From a virus, in the IMG/VR virus record IMGVR_UViG_3300013102_000005, positions 29,778-93,777 of that record: DNA of 64,000 nucleotides; one strand, 5' to 3'. The stretch's first letter is position 1, and the number at the start of each line of letters is the position of its first letter. The notes beneath the pieces were generated by a model, which worked only from the letters and a program-made list of their open reading frames with translations, was not told the origin of the DNA and searched no databases. A program made the position numbers and the translations under genes. Shown in pieces: positions 50,186 to 58,102 of the stretch.

Positions 50186-50362
50186 ATGAATAGACCGATC
50201 ACCAACCACCGCGCTTCGAACGCATGGCATCAAGGCTACGAGGCGTTCCTGGCGGGCCTGGGAGACCCCTGTCCCTACCCAGGCGACTCGCTGGCGGGGA
50301 TTGAGTGGAACGATGGCTGGAGCGTCGCTGAGCGCCGCCTACGCTTCTTGGAAGACGAGTGA
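50186..50362 (+). CDS. RMF/CrpP-like protein
   Basis: 58 residues. NAWHQGYEAFLAGLGDPCPYP followed by IEWNDGWSVAERRL has the spacing of ribosome modulation factor (GYxAGxxGxxxxxCPY, then W-x-GW) and of CrpP-type proteins of Pseudomonas plasmids. It follows the LexA box by 30 bp and is too short for many gene finders. Could bind ribosomes in stress; activity unknown. Confidence 0.65.
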   Translation: MNRPITNHRASNAWHQGYEAFLAGLGDPCPYPGDSLAGIEWNDGWSVAERRLRFLEDE

Positions 50363-50382
50363 TCACACGAAAGGGAATTAGG

Positions 50383-50859
50383 ATGAGCGTTACCGCCTTC
50401 ACCGAACTGGCAAAAGAAATCCTAGCGGCAGTTACTCCAGAAGGGCTCGTGGCACCGGAACCACTCGAAAGTAAGGTGGCCGACCTCAAGGCCCAGGGGA
50501 AGCTGAGCCCATACCAGGAAAAATTCCTTTTGGGCATGATTCATCACGAAAAGATCCGCGCAGCAGCGAAGACGATGTTTGACTCCCGTGAGGCCAGTCA
50601 GAAGTCCAAAGACGCAGCGAAGAAGCTGATGAATACCCCGAGCGCAACCGCCGACGGGCCCATGCAGCTGTTCACCGCAGCAGAAATTGGGGACCTCGGT
50701 GATGAACAGTTCAAGCTGATCACGCTTAAAGCAATCGACAAGCTCAAAATACCCAGCCGGCCGGTCACACAAACAGCGCCAGCTGCGAAGGTCCAGGATG
50801 AATCCCCAGCGCCCCAGAACAAGAAAAACGACTCCACCAGCACCAGCAAGCCGAAATAA
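50383..50859 (+). CDS. Hypothetical plasmid-side protein
   Basis: 158 residues from the ATG with AGGGAATTAGG. A helical N-terminal half (TELAKEILAAVTPEGL) and a low-complexity Lys/Ser/Thr tail. It lies just upstream of the iterons. Possibly an auxiliary replication or copy control protein, by position only. Confidence 0.5.
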   Translation: MSVTAFTELAKEILAAVTPEGLVAPEPLESKVADLKAQGKLSPYQEKFLLGMIHHEKIRAAAKTMFDSREASQKSKDAAKKLMNTPSATADGPMQLFTAAEIGDLGDEQFKLITLKAIDKLKIPSRPVTQTAPAAKVQDESPAPQNKKNDSTSTSKPK

Positions 50860-50904
50860 GGGCATTTCGCCTAAATAGCCGAAATATGGACGCTCCAGGC
50901 ACCA

Positions 50905-50992
50905 GCACCAAATCTGTACGGCGCAAGCACCAAATTCCTCCGGTTGAAGCACCAAATTTGTACGGTCGAGACACCAAATGTGTACGGCTGAA
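50905..50992. repeat. Four 22-bp iterons of oriV
   Basis: Units begin at 50905, 50927, 50949 and 50971, exactly 22 bp apart, with the shared core GCACCAAAT (ACACCAAAT in the last) followed by a CTGTACGG-type half in three of four. This is the layout of iteron plasmids whose Rep_3 initiator binds the repeats to start replication and control copy number. Confidence 0.85.
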
Positions 50993-51027
50993 ACCCCTGG
51001 AAGCCGCGCCATTACTGGGCTGTAGAG

Positions 51028-51083
51028 GTCCGAAAGCTTTTAAAGTTAGTAAAGCTATAAAAGGGAAAACAGCCTGTGAATAA
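51028..51083. other. AT-rich segment and DnaA-box-like site of oriV
   Basis: An AT-rich stretch starting near 51028 follows the iterons and is a likely melting region. TGTGAATAA at 51075-51083 is the reverse complement of TTATTCACA, one mismatch from the DnaA box TTATCCACA. Confidence 0.65.
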
Positions 51084-51131
51084 CTTGAAAACCCAGCAGC
51101 AGCGCAGGTTTCAGGCCCAAAAAGCCCCGTT

Positions 51132-51153
51132 TTTCACCGTACAGAATTGGTGC
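51132..51153. promoter_or_regulatory. Inverted iteron upstream of rep
   Basis: Read on the minus strand this 22-bp segment gives GCACCAATTCTGTACGG, an iteron in the opposite direction ending 9 bp before the rep ATG. Inverted iteron halves near rep serve as operators for Rep-dimer autorepression. Confidence 0.65.
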
Positions 51154-51161
51154 AATTTCCC

Positions 51162-52034
51162 ATGAGGCAGTACGTCCGCAAATCGAACACCCTGGTGACA
51201 GCGCCCTACACGCTATCGCTCCAGGAACAGCGGGTGCTGCTGTGCTGCCTGGCGCAGATACCCAAGGACGCGCCGGCCAGCGATGAGATCTTCTACACGG
51301 TCACCACGGCCGACATCATTCGCCTCTCCGGCATATCGGCCACCTCAGCCTACGCAGAGCTGAAACGCGCCGCCGAGGGCCTCAAGCGCAAGGAGGTACG
51401 TCTTACCGACGGTCCCCAAGGCGATCCGCTCGATGACGTGGTAATCACCAACTGGGCCCAGGCCATCAAGCTGTCGAAAAAGGGCGGCATTATCGGCATC
51501 CAGTTTCCCAAGGTACTGCTGCCCTACCTCTCGGAACTGAACAAACAGTTCACGTATTACGAGCTGGCTGACGTGCTCAAGATGAGCAGCACCTACTCGA
51601 TACGCCTCTACGAGCTGATGCGCCAATGGCGCGCCGCTGGCTCGGTTGAGATCCCCTTATCGGAGCTGCGGGTGATGTTCGAGCTCCAGGACAAATACCC
51701 GGAATACTACGAATTCAAGCGTCGCGTACTGGATCCTGCGCTCAAGGAGATCAACGACCTGTCGCCGATCAACGTGATGATGGAGCCGGTGAAAGCCGGC
51801 AAAAGCGTCGAGGGCCTGCTGTTCGACATCAGCCAGAAATCCAAGCCGGCCAAGCAAGAGCCAGAGCAACTGGGTTTTCTCGATCTGGGCGAGATCATCG
51901 TCCCACCGCCAAAGCGTCGGGGCCGCAAACGACTGGTGACAGAACAGCAGCTCAGCGAACTGGCCAGGCCAGGCGAGAGCCGGGAGGCAGCGATGCTGCG
52001 CCTGAACGTCCGCCTGCGTACAGCAGACGCATGA
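51162..52034 (+). CDS. rep: Rep_3-type plasmid replication initiator
   Basis: 290 residues. MRQYVRKSNTLVTAPYTLSL, then LCCLAQIPKDA, and two winged-helix domains with TYYELADVLKMSSTYSIRLY and EFKRRVLDPALKEINDLSPI match Rep_3 initiators (RepE/Pi/RepA group). It binds the four iterons, opens the origin and represses its own gene. The ATG follows the inverted iteron; the ribosome site is weak, typical for autoregulated rep genes. Defines the plasmid part of this phage-plasmid. Confidence 0.92.
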   Translation: MRQYVRKSNTLVTAPYTLSLQEQRVLLCCLAQIPKDAPASDEIFYTVTTADIIRLSGISATSAYAELKRAAEGLKRKEVRLTDGPQGDPLDDVVITNWAQAIKLSKKGGIIGIQFPKVLLPYLSELNKQFTYYELADVLKMSSTYSIRLYELMRQWRAAGSVEIPLSELRVMFELQDKYPEYYEFKRRVLDPALKEINDLSPINVMMEPVKAGKSVEGLLFDISQKSKPAKQEPEQLGFLDLGEIIVPPPKRRGRKRLVTEQQLSELARPGESREAAMLRLNVRLRTADA

Positions 52035-52151
52035 AGTCACCTGTATTACGGGTGATTTCTTGCATCATACGGATGATGTCACCCATAACTCTTCATTCGT
52101 CATGGGTCGTGGGTCTTCCGAATGACGTCACCTTTCATCTGTATGAAAGAT
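52032..52151. repeat. TGACGTCA-type repeats downstream of rep (cluster C)
   Basis: Units at 52032 (TGAAGTCA), 52046 (TTACGGGT), 52060 and 52074 (TGATGTCA) keep the 14-bp step; a perfect TGACGTCA is at 52123. The spread array differs from clusters A and B but uses the same core, so the RHH protein may bind here too and join the two ends of the plasmid module. Confidence 0.6.
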
Positions 52152-52266
52152 GACTCCGCTCGGCGCCCTGGACAGTCCATCTGTCCAGCGAAATGTCGAA
52201 ATACTGGCGAAATAGCCAACTCGCGTAGTCGGCCTAGTTGACGTCCACTTTTTGCCTGATCAAGAG

Positions 52267-52291
52267 AAAGCCGCCCATGAGGCGGCTTTTT
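52267..52291. terminator. Bidirectional rho-independent terminator
   Basis: GCCGCC (52270-52275), a 5-base loop and GGCGGC (52281-52286) are flanked by AAA upstream and TTTTT downstream. Plus-strand transcription from rep and minus-strand transcription from the lysis side meet here. Confidence 0.85.
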
Positions 52292-52326
52292 CATGGAAGA
52301 ACGATATTCTCCCGTAGACGGCTATC

Positions 52327-52677
52327 CTAGCCGTTGCATGTCATGCCAGGCGCGGCCTCTAGCACATCTGCCACTTCTGGCGCCGTGCGGCTGCGAAATT
52401 CGGAGCGCAGACACAGATCCCGCATTTCGATCCGCAGGGTCTGGGTATCAGCAATCAGCTCGCCACGGTCACTCTGGCCATACGCCGCAACGTTCAGCCG
52501 GCCCAGGGCGCGGCGCGCCATCGACTGCCACGCTTGAACCTCATCCGTCCGCCAGGCCAGCATCGCCTCGCACCGATAGGCATTGCGCCGCAGTCGCTGA
52601 TTCTGGCGCATGCTCACCATCAGTAGCAGAGACATCAGCAGCAGGGCGACGAGCGCGACGGTGGTGGTGGTGATCAT
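52327..52677 (-). CDS. Membrane-anchored hypothetical protein (lysis region)
   Basis: 116 residues from the ATG with GAGG. An N-terminal hydrophobic helix (ALVALLLMSLLLMVSM) then a charged helical body. It is the last gene of the lysis cluster and may be a small accessory of the spanins. The late-type element at 52744 lies 67 bp before the start. Confidence 0.5.
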   Translation of the reverse strand: MITTTTVALVALLLMSLLLMVSMRQNQRLRRNAYRCEAMLAWRTDEVQAWQSMARRALGRLNVAAYGQSDRGELIADTQTLRIEMRDLCLRSEFRSRTAPEVADVLEAAPGMTCNG

Positions 52678-52730
52678 GGAGAGCCTCGGTAGGGGATGGT
52701 GTGCCACTACGGTAGTGGCAGCCGAAGGGC

Positions 52731-53099
52731 CTACGGCGGGCGACTTTCCGAAGCCGGCGACACCATGCCCTGGGTCTGGATGCACCCGACGGTCGCGGCC
52801 TCCCACGCGAGCCCGTACTGCACGGCTTGCTCACGGTCGGCCATCAGGATGGCGCCGGCCTCCTTGTCGCTTGCGGGGTACTGCCCGCGCCCCCAGCGAT
52901 AGATCGGGCGGGGAGGGGCCTCTTTCACGCAGGGCTTGCTGACCACCACCTTCTGGGGAACGACATCGATCGGTTTGACCCCGCCGGGCTCCTGTACGGG
53001 CGAGCTGCACGCCGCGAGAGACGCGCCCAGGGCCAGGCTACATGCCAAGATCAGACCGCCGGATACGAACCGGCGGCGATAGTTGAAAGCGTCCCTCAT
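52731..53099 (-). CDS. Outer-membrane lipoprotein spanin (o-spanin)
   Basis: 122 residues with a lipobox: LGASLAACSS, cleavage before Cys31. The mature protein is proline-rich, as in Rz1-type o-spanins. It forms a pair with the membrane-anchored coiled-coil protein encoded just upstream, bridging inner and outer membranes for the final lysis step. Confidence 0.75.
   Translation of the reverse strand: MRDAFNYRRRFVSGGLILACSLALGASLAACSSPVQEPGGVKPIDVVPQKVVVSKPCVKEAPPRPIYRWGRGQYPASDKEAGAILMADREQAVQYGLAWEAATVGCIQTQGMVSPASESRPP
52744..52751 (-). promoter_or_regulatory. Late-type upstream element, copy 3
   Basis: CTTTCCGA on the plus strand lies inside the last codons of the o-spanin gene and 67 bp before the start of the membrane protein at 52677. 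Confidence 0.4.
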
Positions 53100-53500
53100 G
53101 GCTGGGTCTCCCAGTTCTGGCTCATCATGTCGTGGAGGGTGGACTGGGCGTTGGCCAGCGCCCGCTCCAGGGCGGCGATGCGCACCTGACTCTGCTTGGC
53201 CTGGGAGCCGGCCTGCACCTTGGCCTGGGCCTGCTGCGCCTCGGCGCTGCGAGTTTTCTCCTCAGCCAAGTCAGCTGCGGCAGTTTGCTGGGCAACCGCC
53301 AGCTTGAGGTCGCCGACCTGACCGGTAAGGGTGCCCTTATCCAGCGCCAGGCGCGTCAACTGGGTCTGCTGATCGGCTACCTGGGTCAGGTAGTGGTTCG
53401 AGACGGCAAGGTCCGCCACCTTGTAGGCGGCAGCGGCGACAACCACCAAGACCAGGGCAACGATCACCGCACGGGCGGCGACGGAGAGATCAGCGAGCAT
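53096..53500 (-). CDS. Inner-membrane spanin (i-spanin, Rz-like)
   Basis: 134 residues from the ATG with GAGGTGG. An N-terminal membrane helix (VIVALVLVVVAAAAY) is followed by a long alanine/glutamine-rich coiled coil in the periplasm, the pattern of Rz-type i-spanins. Its start lies within 4 bp of the o-spanin start by coupling on the other side, the usual Rz/Rz1 order. Confidence 0.75.
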   Translation of the reverse strand: MLADLSVAARAVIVALVLVVVAAAAYKVADLAVSNHYLTQVADQQTQLTRLALDKGTLTGQVGDLKLAVAQQTAAADLAEEKTRSAEAQQAQAKVQAGSQAKQSQVRIAALERALANAQSTLHDMMSQNWETQP

Positions 53501-53963
53501 TGGCGACCACCTCAAATTTCAGCGGGGGATAGACGTTCTGCTCGTCACGGCCGACCCAGTTGGTCTGGTACTGCACCATGTTCTGGTAGGTGTAGATGCC
53601 CGGCAGCAGGTTCCTGGGCAGCTCGAAGCCGTAGAGCGTCTCGCGGCAGCCCTCCTTGAAGTGAGTGGCGCCCGAGGGGAGGGCGAACAGCACCCCCTCG
53701 GCACTGCGCAGTCCAGGGTAGAAGCCCAGCGCCACCTCTCTGGAGGTGCAGACCTGGCGCCTGATAACGACCACTTCGCCCACGTGAAACTGCTCGCGGG
53801 GCTGGCCGGTCAGGTCCTGGGTGCCAAGATTGCGCACCACGAAGGGGTCACTGCCGCTGACCAACATGACCACCACCACCAGGGCCATGCTGACCGCTGC
53901 GCAGAGGCAGAGCACTGGCCAGAAGACATAGGGAGGGACGAGACGGTTGATGTATTTGTTCAT
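53490..53963 (-). CDS. Membrane-anchored protein in the lysis cluster
   Basis: 157 residues: an N-terminal hydrophobic helix (about 11-36) followed by an extracytoplasmic domain with GEVVVIRRQVCTSREVALGF and a second Cys, perhaps disulfide bonded. AAGGG precedes the ATG. The role in lysis is inferred from position; no family recognised. Confidence 0.5.
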   Translation of the reverse strand: MNKYINRLVPPYVFWPVLCLCAAVSMALVVVVMLVSGSDPFVVRNLGTQDLTGQPREQFHVGEVVVIRRQVCTSREVALGFYPGLRSAEGVLFALPSGATHFKEGCRETLYGFELPRNLLPGIYTYQNMVQYQTNWVGRDEQNVYPPLKFEVVANAR

Positions 53964-54157
53964 GGGGATCCCTTAACGACTAGGGTGACCAGGGCGGTAA
54001 ATACGCCCGAGAGGATCAGGCCGGTGGCGCCGAACACCAGCAACTTGACGGGAAAGAATTGCTCCTTGGTGATGTAGCCCTTTTCCCGCTCTTCAATCGC
54101 CGTGAGCCGCAGCTCAATCAGCGCGAGGCGCACGGCCTCGTTTTGTGCGTCAGCCAT
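53960..54157 (-). CDS. XhlA-like small membrane protein
   Basis: 65 residues: a helical charged half with RLALIELRLTAIEEREKGYI and a C-terminal membrane segment (VKLLVFGATGLILSGVF). This matches haemolysin XhlA-type accessory holins. It probably assists the holin. Confidence 0.6.
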   Translation of the reverse strand: MADAQNEAVRLALIELRLTAIEEREKGYITKEQFFPVKLLVFGATGLILSGVFTALVTLVVKGSP

Positions 54158-54911
54158 TGGGCGAGTCTCTGAAATAGGGTCGATATTTATGGCTGCGAAC
54201 GTCGAGGATGTTGGTGACATATTCGCGGTTGATCGCGAAAAATGACTTGCCATAGCCTGGCGATGGACGGCGTGCTTTCAGGCTATGTAGGGCGACGTGA
54301 CCATCCCAGCGAGAGGGATCGCACCCCCGCGTATTGGCGCAGAGTCGGCGATCCTGGAGCACGCCCGACTCGCCGCCGTTGTAGCCTGAAAAGGTAAAGC
54401 TCCAGCGGTCCCGGTCAGTGGCGGCGCCCTTCTGCCGCTGGTAGATGCCCTTGTCCATTTCCACCAGGGCGGTCAGCTGGTAGCGGCCGTCGTAGCGGTT
54501 CGCCCAGCCCCAGCCCTTGAGGGTGGGATAGGTGCTGGCCAATTCGGTGATCTTGTCGAAGCGGATCGAGCCGTCCGCGCGATAGGCTCGCGTGAACTGG
54601 CCCAGGCCGATGCCGTTCTCGCGCTTGGTCTTGAGCTCAGCGCGGGGGTTCCAGCACTTCGAGTGGGTCACCGTGATGCAGGATTCCTGCTCGATCTGGC
54701 CGGCCAGCACCTCCGGGGAGGGCGCGTCCGGCCAAATCAGGCGCTGCTGCTGGGCCAGAATGGGCAGCAGTGGCTTCGCGCCTGCCGGCACCTCGGCGGC
54801 ATGGGCAATCGTGGGCACGCACAGCATTACCGCCGCCACGCCCAGGATGCCGATCACCGCCAGCAGCGCCAGCAGGTAGTGGACCAGGGGCTGGACTAGG
54901 CGCGGACCCAT
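54150..54911 (-). CDS. Endolysin with signal-anchor N-terminus
   Basis: 253 residues. An N-terminal hydrophobic signal segment (YLLALLAVIGILGVAAVMLC) suggests secretion or a SAR-type anchor. The body has AGQIEQESCITVTHSKCWNP and GIGLGQFTRAYRADGS, with the catalytic Glu of a lysozyme or soluble transglycosylase. Degrades peptidoglycan at the end of infection. ATG overlaps the holin stop. Confidence 0.75.
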   Translation of the reverse strand: MGPRLVQPLVHYLLALLAVIGILGVAAVMLCVPTIAHAAEVPAGAKPLLPILAQQQRLIWPDAPSPEVLAGQIEQESCITVTHSKCWNPRAELKTKRENGIGLGQFTRAYRADGSIRFDKITELASTYPTLKGWGWANRYDGRYQLTALVEMDKGIYQRQKGAATDRDRWSFTFSGYNGGESGVLQDRRLCANTRGCDPSRWDGHVALHSLKARRPSPGYGKSFFAINREYVTNILDVRSHKYRPYFRDSPNG

Positions 54912-55216
54912 AGCACCATCCCCAGGAAGACCAGGCCCACGAAGAGCACCAGCGCCGCCGCCAGCAGGCCGGCCGCCACGTTGCCCTGGCGGATCTCCGC
55001 GACCAGCCAGGCGATGGACACCTGGGGGAACATGATGCGGGTGATGATGATCGTGAGCCCCGCCAGCACCAGGGGCACCAGCACCCACTGGCCGATGGTC
55101 TGGGCCATGGCGGGATCGATGTAGATCAGTGCAATCGCCGCCGGCAGCATCAGCAGCCAGGCGCCTTGGTCGAAGAGGGAACGGATCAGGAGAAAGAGGT
55201 GCTTGAGATTGCCCAT
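54896..55216 (-). CDS. Holin
   Basis: 106 residues with three hydrophobic segments (about 22-38, 45-62 and 86-104) and GGAG before the ATG. Layout and place before the endolysin fit a class I holin that opens the inner membrane at lysis time. No family match was made by sequence. Confidence 0.65.
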   Translation of the reverse strand: MGNLKHLFLLIRSLFDQGAWLLMLPAAIALIYIDPAMAQTIGQWVLVPLVLAGLTIIITRIMFPQVSIAWLVAEIRQGNVAAGLLAAALVLFVGLVFLGMVLWVRA

Positions 55217-55281
55217 GGAAGGCTCCGGCTCAGGTGATTTCGCCGGATTGTGATGGCCGCGCGCTAGCACCCCGCGCGCGG

Positions 55282-55289
55282 CTTTCCGA
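55282..55289 (-). promoter_or_regulatory. Late-type upstream element, copy 4
   Basis: CTTTCCGA on the plus strand, 66 bp before the holin start at 55216 and only a few bases after the stop of the preceding gene. It is framed by GGCTT and AAGCC, a possible 5-bp hairpin. Confidence 0.45.
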
Positions 55290-55294
55290 AGCCC

Positions 55295-55534
55295 TCAGCG
55301 CCGGCGGGAGACGATCCTGGCCATGGTCTCGCCCAGGTTGCCGATGCTGGTGATGATGGCGTCCAGCCGGCCGGCCAGGGCGACCACATTCGCCGACTCC
55401 ACCCCCTTGCCGTCCTGCCAGACCTTGAAGGCCTGGGACTCCATCAGGCGATCGCCTTCGGACAATGGGATGCGGCTGGCCACGTCGAACGGCTGGCCGA
55501 AGTGCAGCATCAGCTCAGCGCGGCGGTTAATCAA
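55295..55534 (-). CDS. Small protein downstream of the tail protein
   Basis: 79 residues if started at TTG 55534, 71 from the ATG at 55510; both overlap the end of the preceding gene in another frame. Contains LSEGDRLMESQAFKVWQDGK. It could be translated by coupling or by a programmed frameshift from the upstream gene, the usual way that tail assembly chaperone pairs are made; the slippery site was not identified. Confidence 0.4.
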   Translation of the reverse strand: MINRRAELMLHFGQPFDVASRIPLSEGDRLMESQAFKVWQDGKGVESANVVALAGRLDAIITSIGNLGETMARIVSRRR

Positions 55535-56318
55535 CGACCGCAAGTAGCCGGGCAATGATTCCTTCGAACAGGTTGGATAATGGAAATCGCGCCGGGCCCA
55601 CGCCCGGCACCTCCGATACCAGTACCGGCCCCTGATCGTTGAAGTTGATGCGCACCAGGTGCTGCTGCTGCTCGCAGCCCAGCAGGAAGGCCCGCAGCAT
55701 GTCGGAGAGGTCGCTTTGGGCGAAGCGCTTGAAGACCTCGACGCGGCGAAACACCCACTCGTCCACCTGGGCATCAGGCAGCGTTTCGAGCGGATCGGTG
55801 GGTAGCTTGCTGTCGCGCAAGAATCCCGCCTCGGTCTCATCGGTGGCCACCAGCTGGCAAGCCAGGGCGCCGGAAATCCAGCCAGCCTGCTTGCCCGGAA
55901 TACGGCGCCCGAGAATTAGCCGCTCGATCGCCTCGGCGTGCATGCCCAGCAGCGGCCGCAGGGTCCACTCATCGCCGGCGATGGGGCCCAGTGGGATGTC
56001 CTCGGCCGTTCGCACCGACTGGTGCAGGTACTGGGAGAACCGCGCACTCTCGCCCACCTGAAAATCGAACTCGGGGTAGGTGTGGGCGATGTAGTGGGCC
56101 TGCACCGCGTGGCGCTCCTGCACCGTCCACTGGCGGGGGTCGGTGACGGTCCCCTCACGGATCGGGTCAGGATGGCGAACCACCATGCGGAGGAACGTGG
56201 TCAGGCGTGCCTCATAAAGGCTCGGCGACCACTGGGCCAGGTCGATAGCGTTGCCATAGTCGAGCTCGGCGATATCGACGTTGATCCTGGGCGTGCGATA
56301 GGGGGTAAATCGGCGCAT
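55527..56318 (-). CDS. Hypothetical tail-region protein
   Basis: 263 residues, soluble, alpha/beta, with NAIDLAQWSPSLYEARLTTF and LRPLLGMHAEAIERLILGRR. It lies between the tube-like genes and holin. No family recognised; a tail assembly or baseplate role is suggested by position. Confidence 0.45.
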   Translation of the reverse strand: MRRFTPYRTPRINVDIAELDYGNAIDLAQWSPSLYEARLTTFLRMVVRHPDPIREGTVTDPRQWTVQERHAVQAHYIAHTYPEFDFQVGESARFSQYLHQSVRTAEDIPLGPIAGDEWTLRPLLGMHAEAIERLILGRRIPGKQAGWISGALACQLVATDETEAGFLRDSKLPTDPLETLPDAQVDEWVFRRVEVFKRFAQSDLSDMLRAFLLGCEQQQHLVRINFNDQGPVLVSEVPGVGPARFPLSNLFEGIIARLLAVVD

Positions 56319-56325
56319 GGCGGGC

Positions 56326-57003
56326 CTACACGAGGTTGGTGAAGGTGTCGAACTGGACGAAGGACAGTTGCAGCTCCTGCATGCCGTCCTGGCGGCGCGA
56401 GCCCTCGTATTCGATGTTCTGCGGCCGCACCACGTAGCTCTCTACGAAGGCGCGGCCGGCGTTCTCGGACTTCTCGCTGATGAACGCATGGGTGATGGTG
56501 ATCCGCACCAGGTAGGAGAGCGGTAGGCCTACCGTCCCATCCCCTGGCGCCATCGCGCGCTTCAAGGTCTTGAACCAGGTCTTCACCGAACCGCCGACAT
56601 CGTCCATCGTCGTCAGGCGCAGCTGGACGGCTTCCACGCCATCCACCCGGTCGAAGCTGCCGGCGCCGACCGCCACCGACTCACCGCGCACGGTGAAGGG
56701 GGACACCCCGAAGTCCACGATGAACATGTTCATCGCCGGGGCGGTGCCGGTTTGCAGGTTGGTGACGTTGACGTGGTAGAGATTGGCCTTGGCCCGGTCG
56801 ATGGACATGAACTCATCGGCCATCGACCGCCAGTTCTTCTCGGACAGGCCGCCGAAAAGGGCCCGGTCGCCGGCGCGCACCGAGCTCGTGAGCTTCTGGC
56901 TGATCAGGTCGGTCCCGAACTTGATCAGCGGCGAGGCCTGGCCGAGGGCGGTCAGGTAATTCTGCCCCACCTGGTTAGCGAGCCGGCTAAAGATGCTACT
57001 CAA
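56326..57003 (-). CDS. Structural protein, possible baseplate/tube initiator
   Basis: 225 residues, TTG start with GAGGTG. The N-terminal 60 residues are helical; the rest is beta-rich, ending with FVESYVVRPQNIEYEGSRRQ, which resembles the last part of tail tube-like folds. It may be a tube initiator or a second tube-fold protein. Confidence 0.45.
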   Translation of the reverse strand: MSSIFSRLANQVGQNYLTALGQASPLIKFGTDLISQKLTSSVRAGDRALFGGLSEKNWRSMADEFMSIDRAKANLYHVNVTNLQTGTAPAMNMFIVDFGVSPFTVRGESVAVGAGSFDRVDGVEAVQLRLTTMDDVGGSVKTWFKTLKRAMAPGDGTVGLPLSYLVRITITHAFISEKSENAGRAFVESYVVRPQNIEYEGSRRQDGMQELQLSFVQFDTFTNLV

Positions 57004-57565
57004 TCGTGATCACCTCGAACCGGTATGCCAGGCGCTCCATGCGCTCCTCGACCTGGCCAATCTCGACCTGGATCTCACCGGTGGTGCGCCCGTAGATCTC
57101 GGCGCCCATGCCGCGAGACGATTCCAGCGCGGTGGCATTCTCGAGTTCGATGTAGAGGCGAAAGAGCGGCCAAATCAGCGCGTATTCACTGGGCGTCAGG
57201 TCGAAGTCCTGGCTACCGGAGAAACCGTTGGTGGCGTCGATGGGGGTATGCACCTCGGTGCCCGGCGCTGGCCACTGGGACACCTGGGGCTCCGGATCGC
57301 ACCGGTCCTCGACGCCCTTGAGCGCGTAGCTCAGGAAGTCGGTGACCGGAACAATCACGGGCGGCGGAAGGGCACGATGAGCCGCCTCCGCCACGCGCTC
57401 CTGCGCCTGGAGCTGTTCAAAGGCGCTGGGCGCGTGCACGAGCGTGGCATAGCCGCAGTAGAACCGAATGGCATTCTTGAGGTGGCGGGTGACCTGCCCC
57501 TCCGTCAGCACGTTGCCCAGGGGCAACTCGGCCAGATACGCGGCGACCAGCTCGGAGCAACGCAT
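56996..57565 (-). CDS. Structural protein, possible head-tail completion
   Basis: 189 residues, soluble, mixed fold, with SELVAAYLAELPLGNVLTEG near the start and a C-terminal beta part. It is coupled to the tube gene. Family unknown; head completion or tail terminator is possible by order. Confidence 0.45.
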   Translation of the reverse strand: MRCSELVAAYLAELPLGNVLTEGQVTRHLKNAIRFYCGYATLVHAPSAFEQLQAQERVAEAAHRALPPPVIVPVTDFLSYALKGVEDRCDPEPQVSQWPAPGTEVHTPIDATNGFSGSQDFDLTPSEYALIWPLFRLYIELENATALESSRGMGAEIYGRTTGEIQVEIGQVEERMERLAYRFEVITIE

Positions 57566-58038
57566 TACGCCTTACCGACGTAGTGGTAGTACATGGTGCC
57601 GCTCCACATGGAGACCTGGGTGCGGTTCTCGATGTCGCGGTCCATCGGCTCGACACGCAGGAAGGCGAGCGTGATACGGGCGGTGTCGGAGGGGTTCTCG
57701 TAGGTGCCCCGGTAGACGCGAGCGTTGAAGCGGCCGCCCTGCTCGTTGATCTTGTGCAGCATCGCCTTGATGTGGCCGGCCTTGGTTTCCATCATGGTCA
57801 CCGCGCCTTCCTGGGCGATATTGATCTGGGCCGGCTGGTGGTGCTTGAGGCCCATCGGCATGGGCACCTCGACGTTGCCCTCCGGGGTCAGAACCGGCCA
57901 GGGAAACTGCTTGAACAGAAAGCGTTCTTGCTCATAGCCGTCGATGACCATGAAGGCGTCGGAGTTGATGTCCTTGTCACCCAGCGCCATGACGCTGTCG
58001 AGCGATTCGGAGAGATAGGATTCGTTGGAAACGGTCAT
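57565..58038 (-). CDS. Tail tube protein
   Basis: 157 residues with GGGAGG before the ATG. The beta-rich body (ITLAFLRVEPMDRDI, NRTQVSMWSGTMYYHYVG) and length fit tail tube subunits of contractile tails; a sheath gene lies 2 kb upstream. A late element is 65 bp upstream and a terminator separates it from the baseplate-like gene. Tube assignment is from context and fold likeness. Confidence 0.6.
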   Translation of the reverse strand: MTVSNESYLSESLDSVMALGDKDINSDAFMVIDGYEQERFLFKQFPWPVLTPEGNVEVPMPMGLKHHQPAQINIAQEGAVTMMETKAGHIKAMLHKINEQGGRFNARVYRGTYENPSDTARITLAFLRVEPMDRDIENRTQVSMWSGTMYYHYVGKA

Positions 58039-58102
58039 GCTGACCTCCCATGTAGGTTGATGCGCCTATCATGGATGGGCCGATAAGCCGCAACGGGGCG
58101 AC

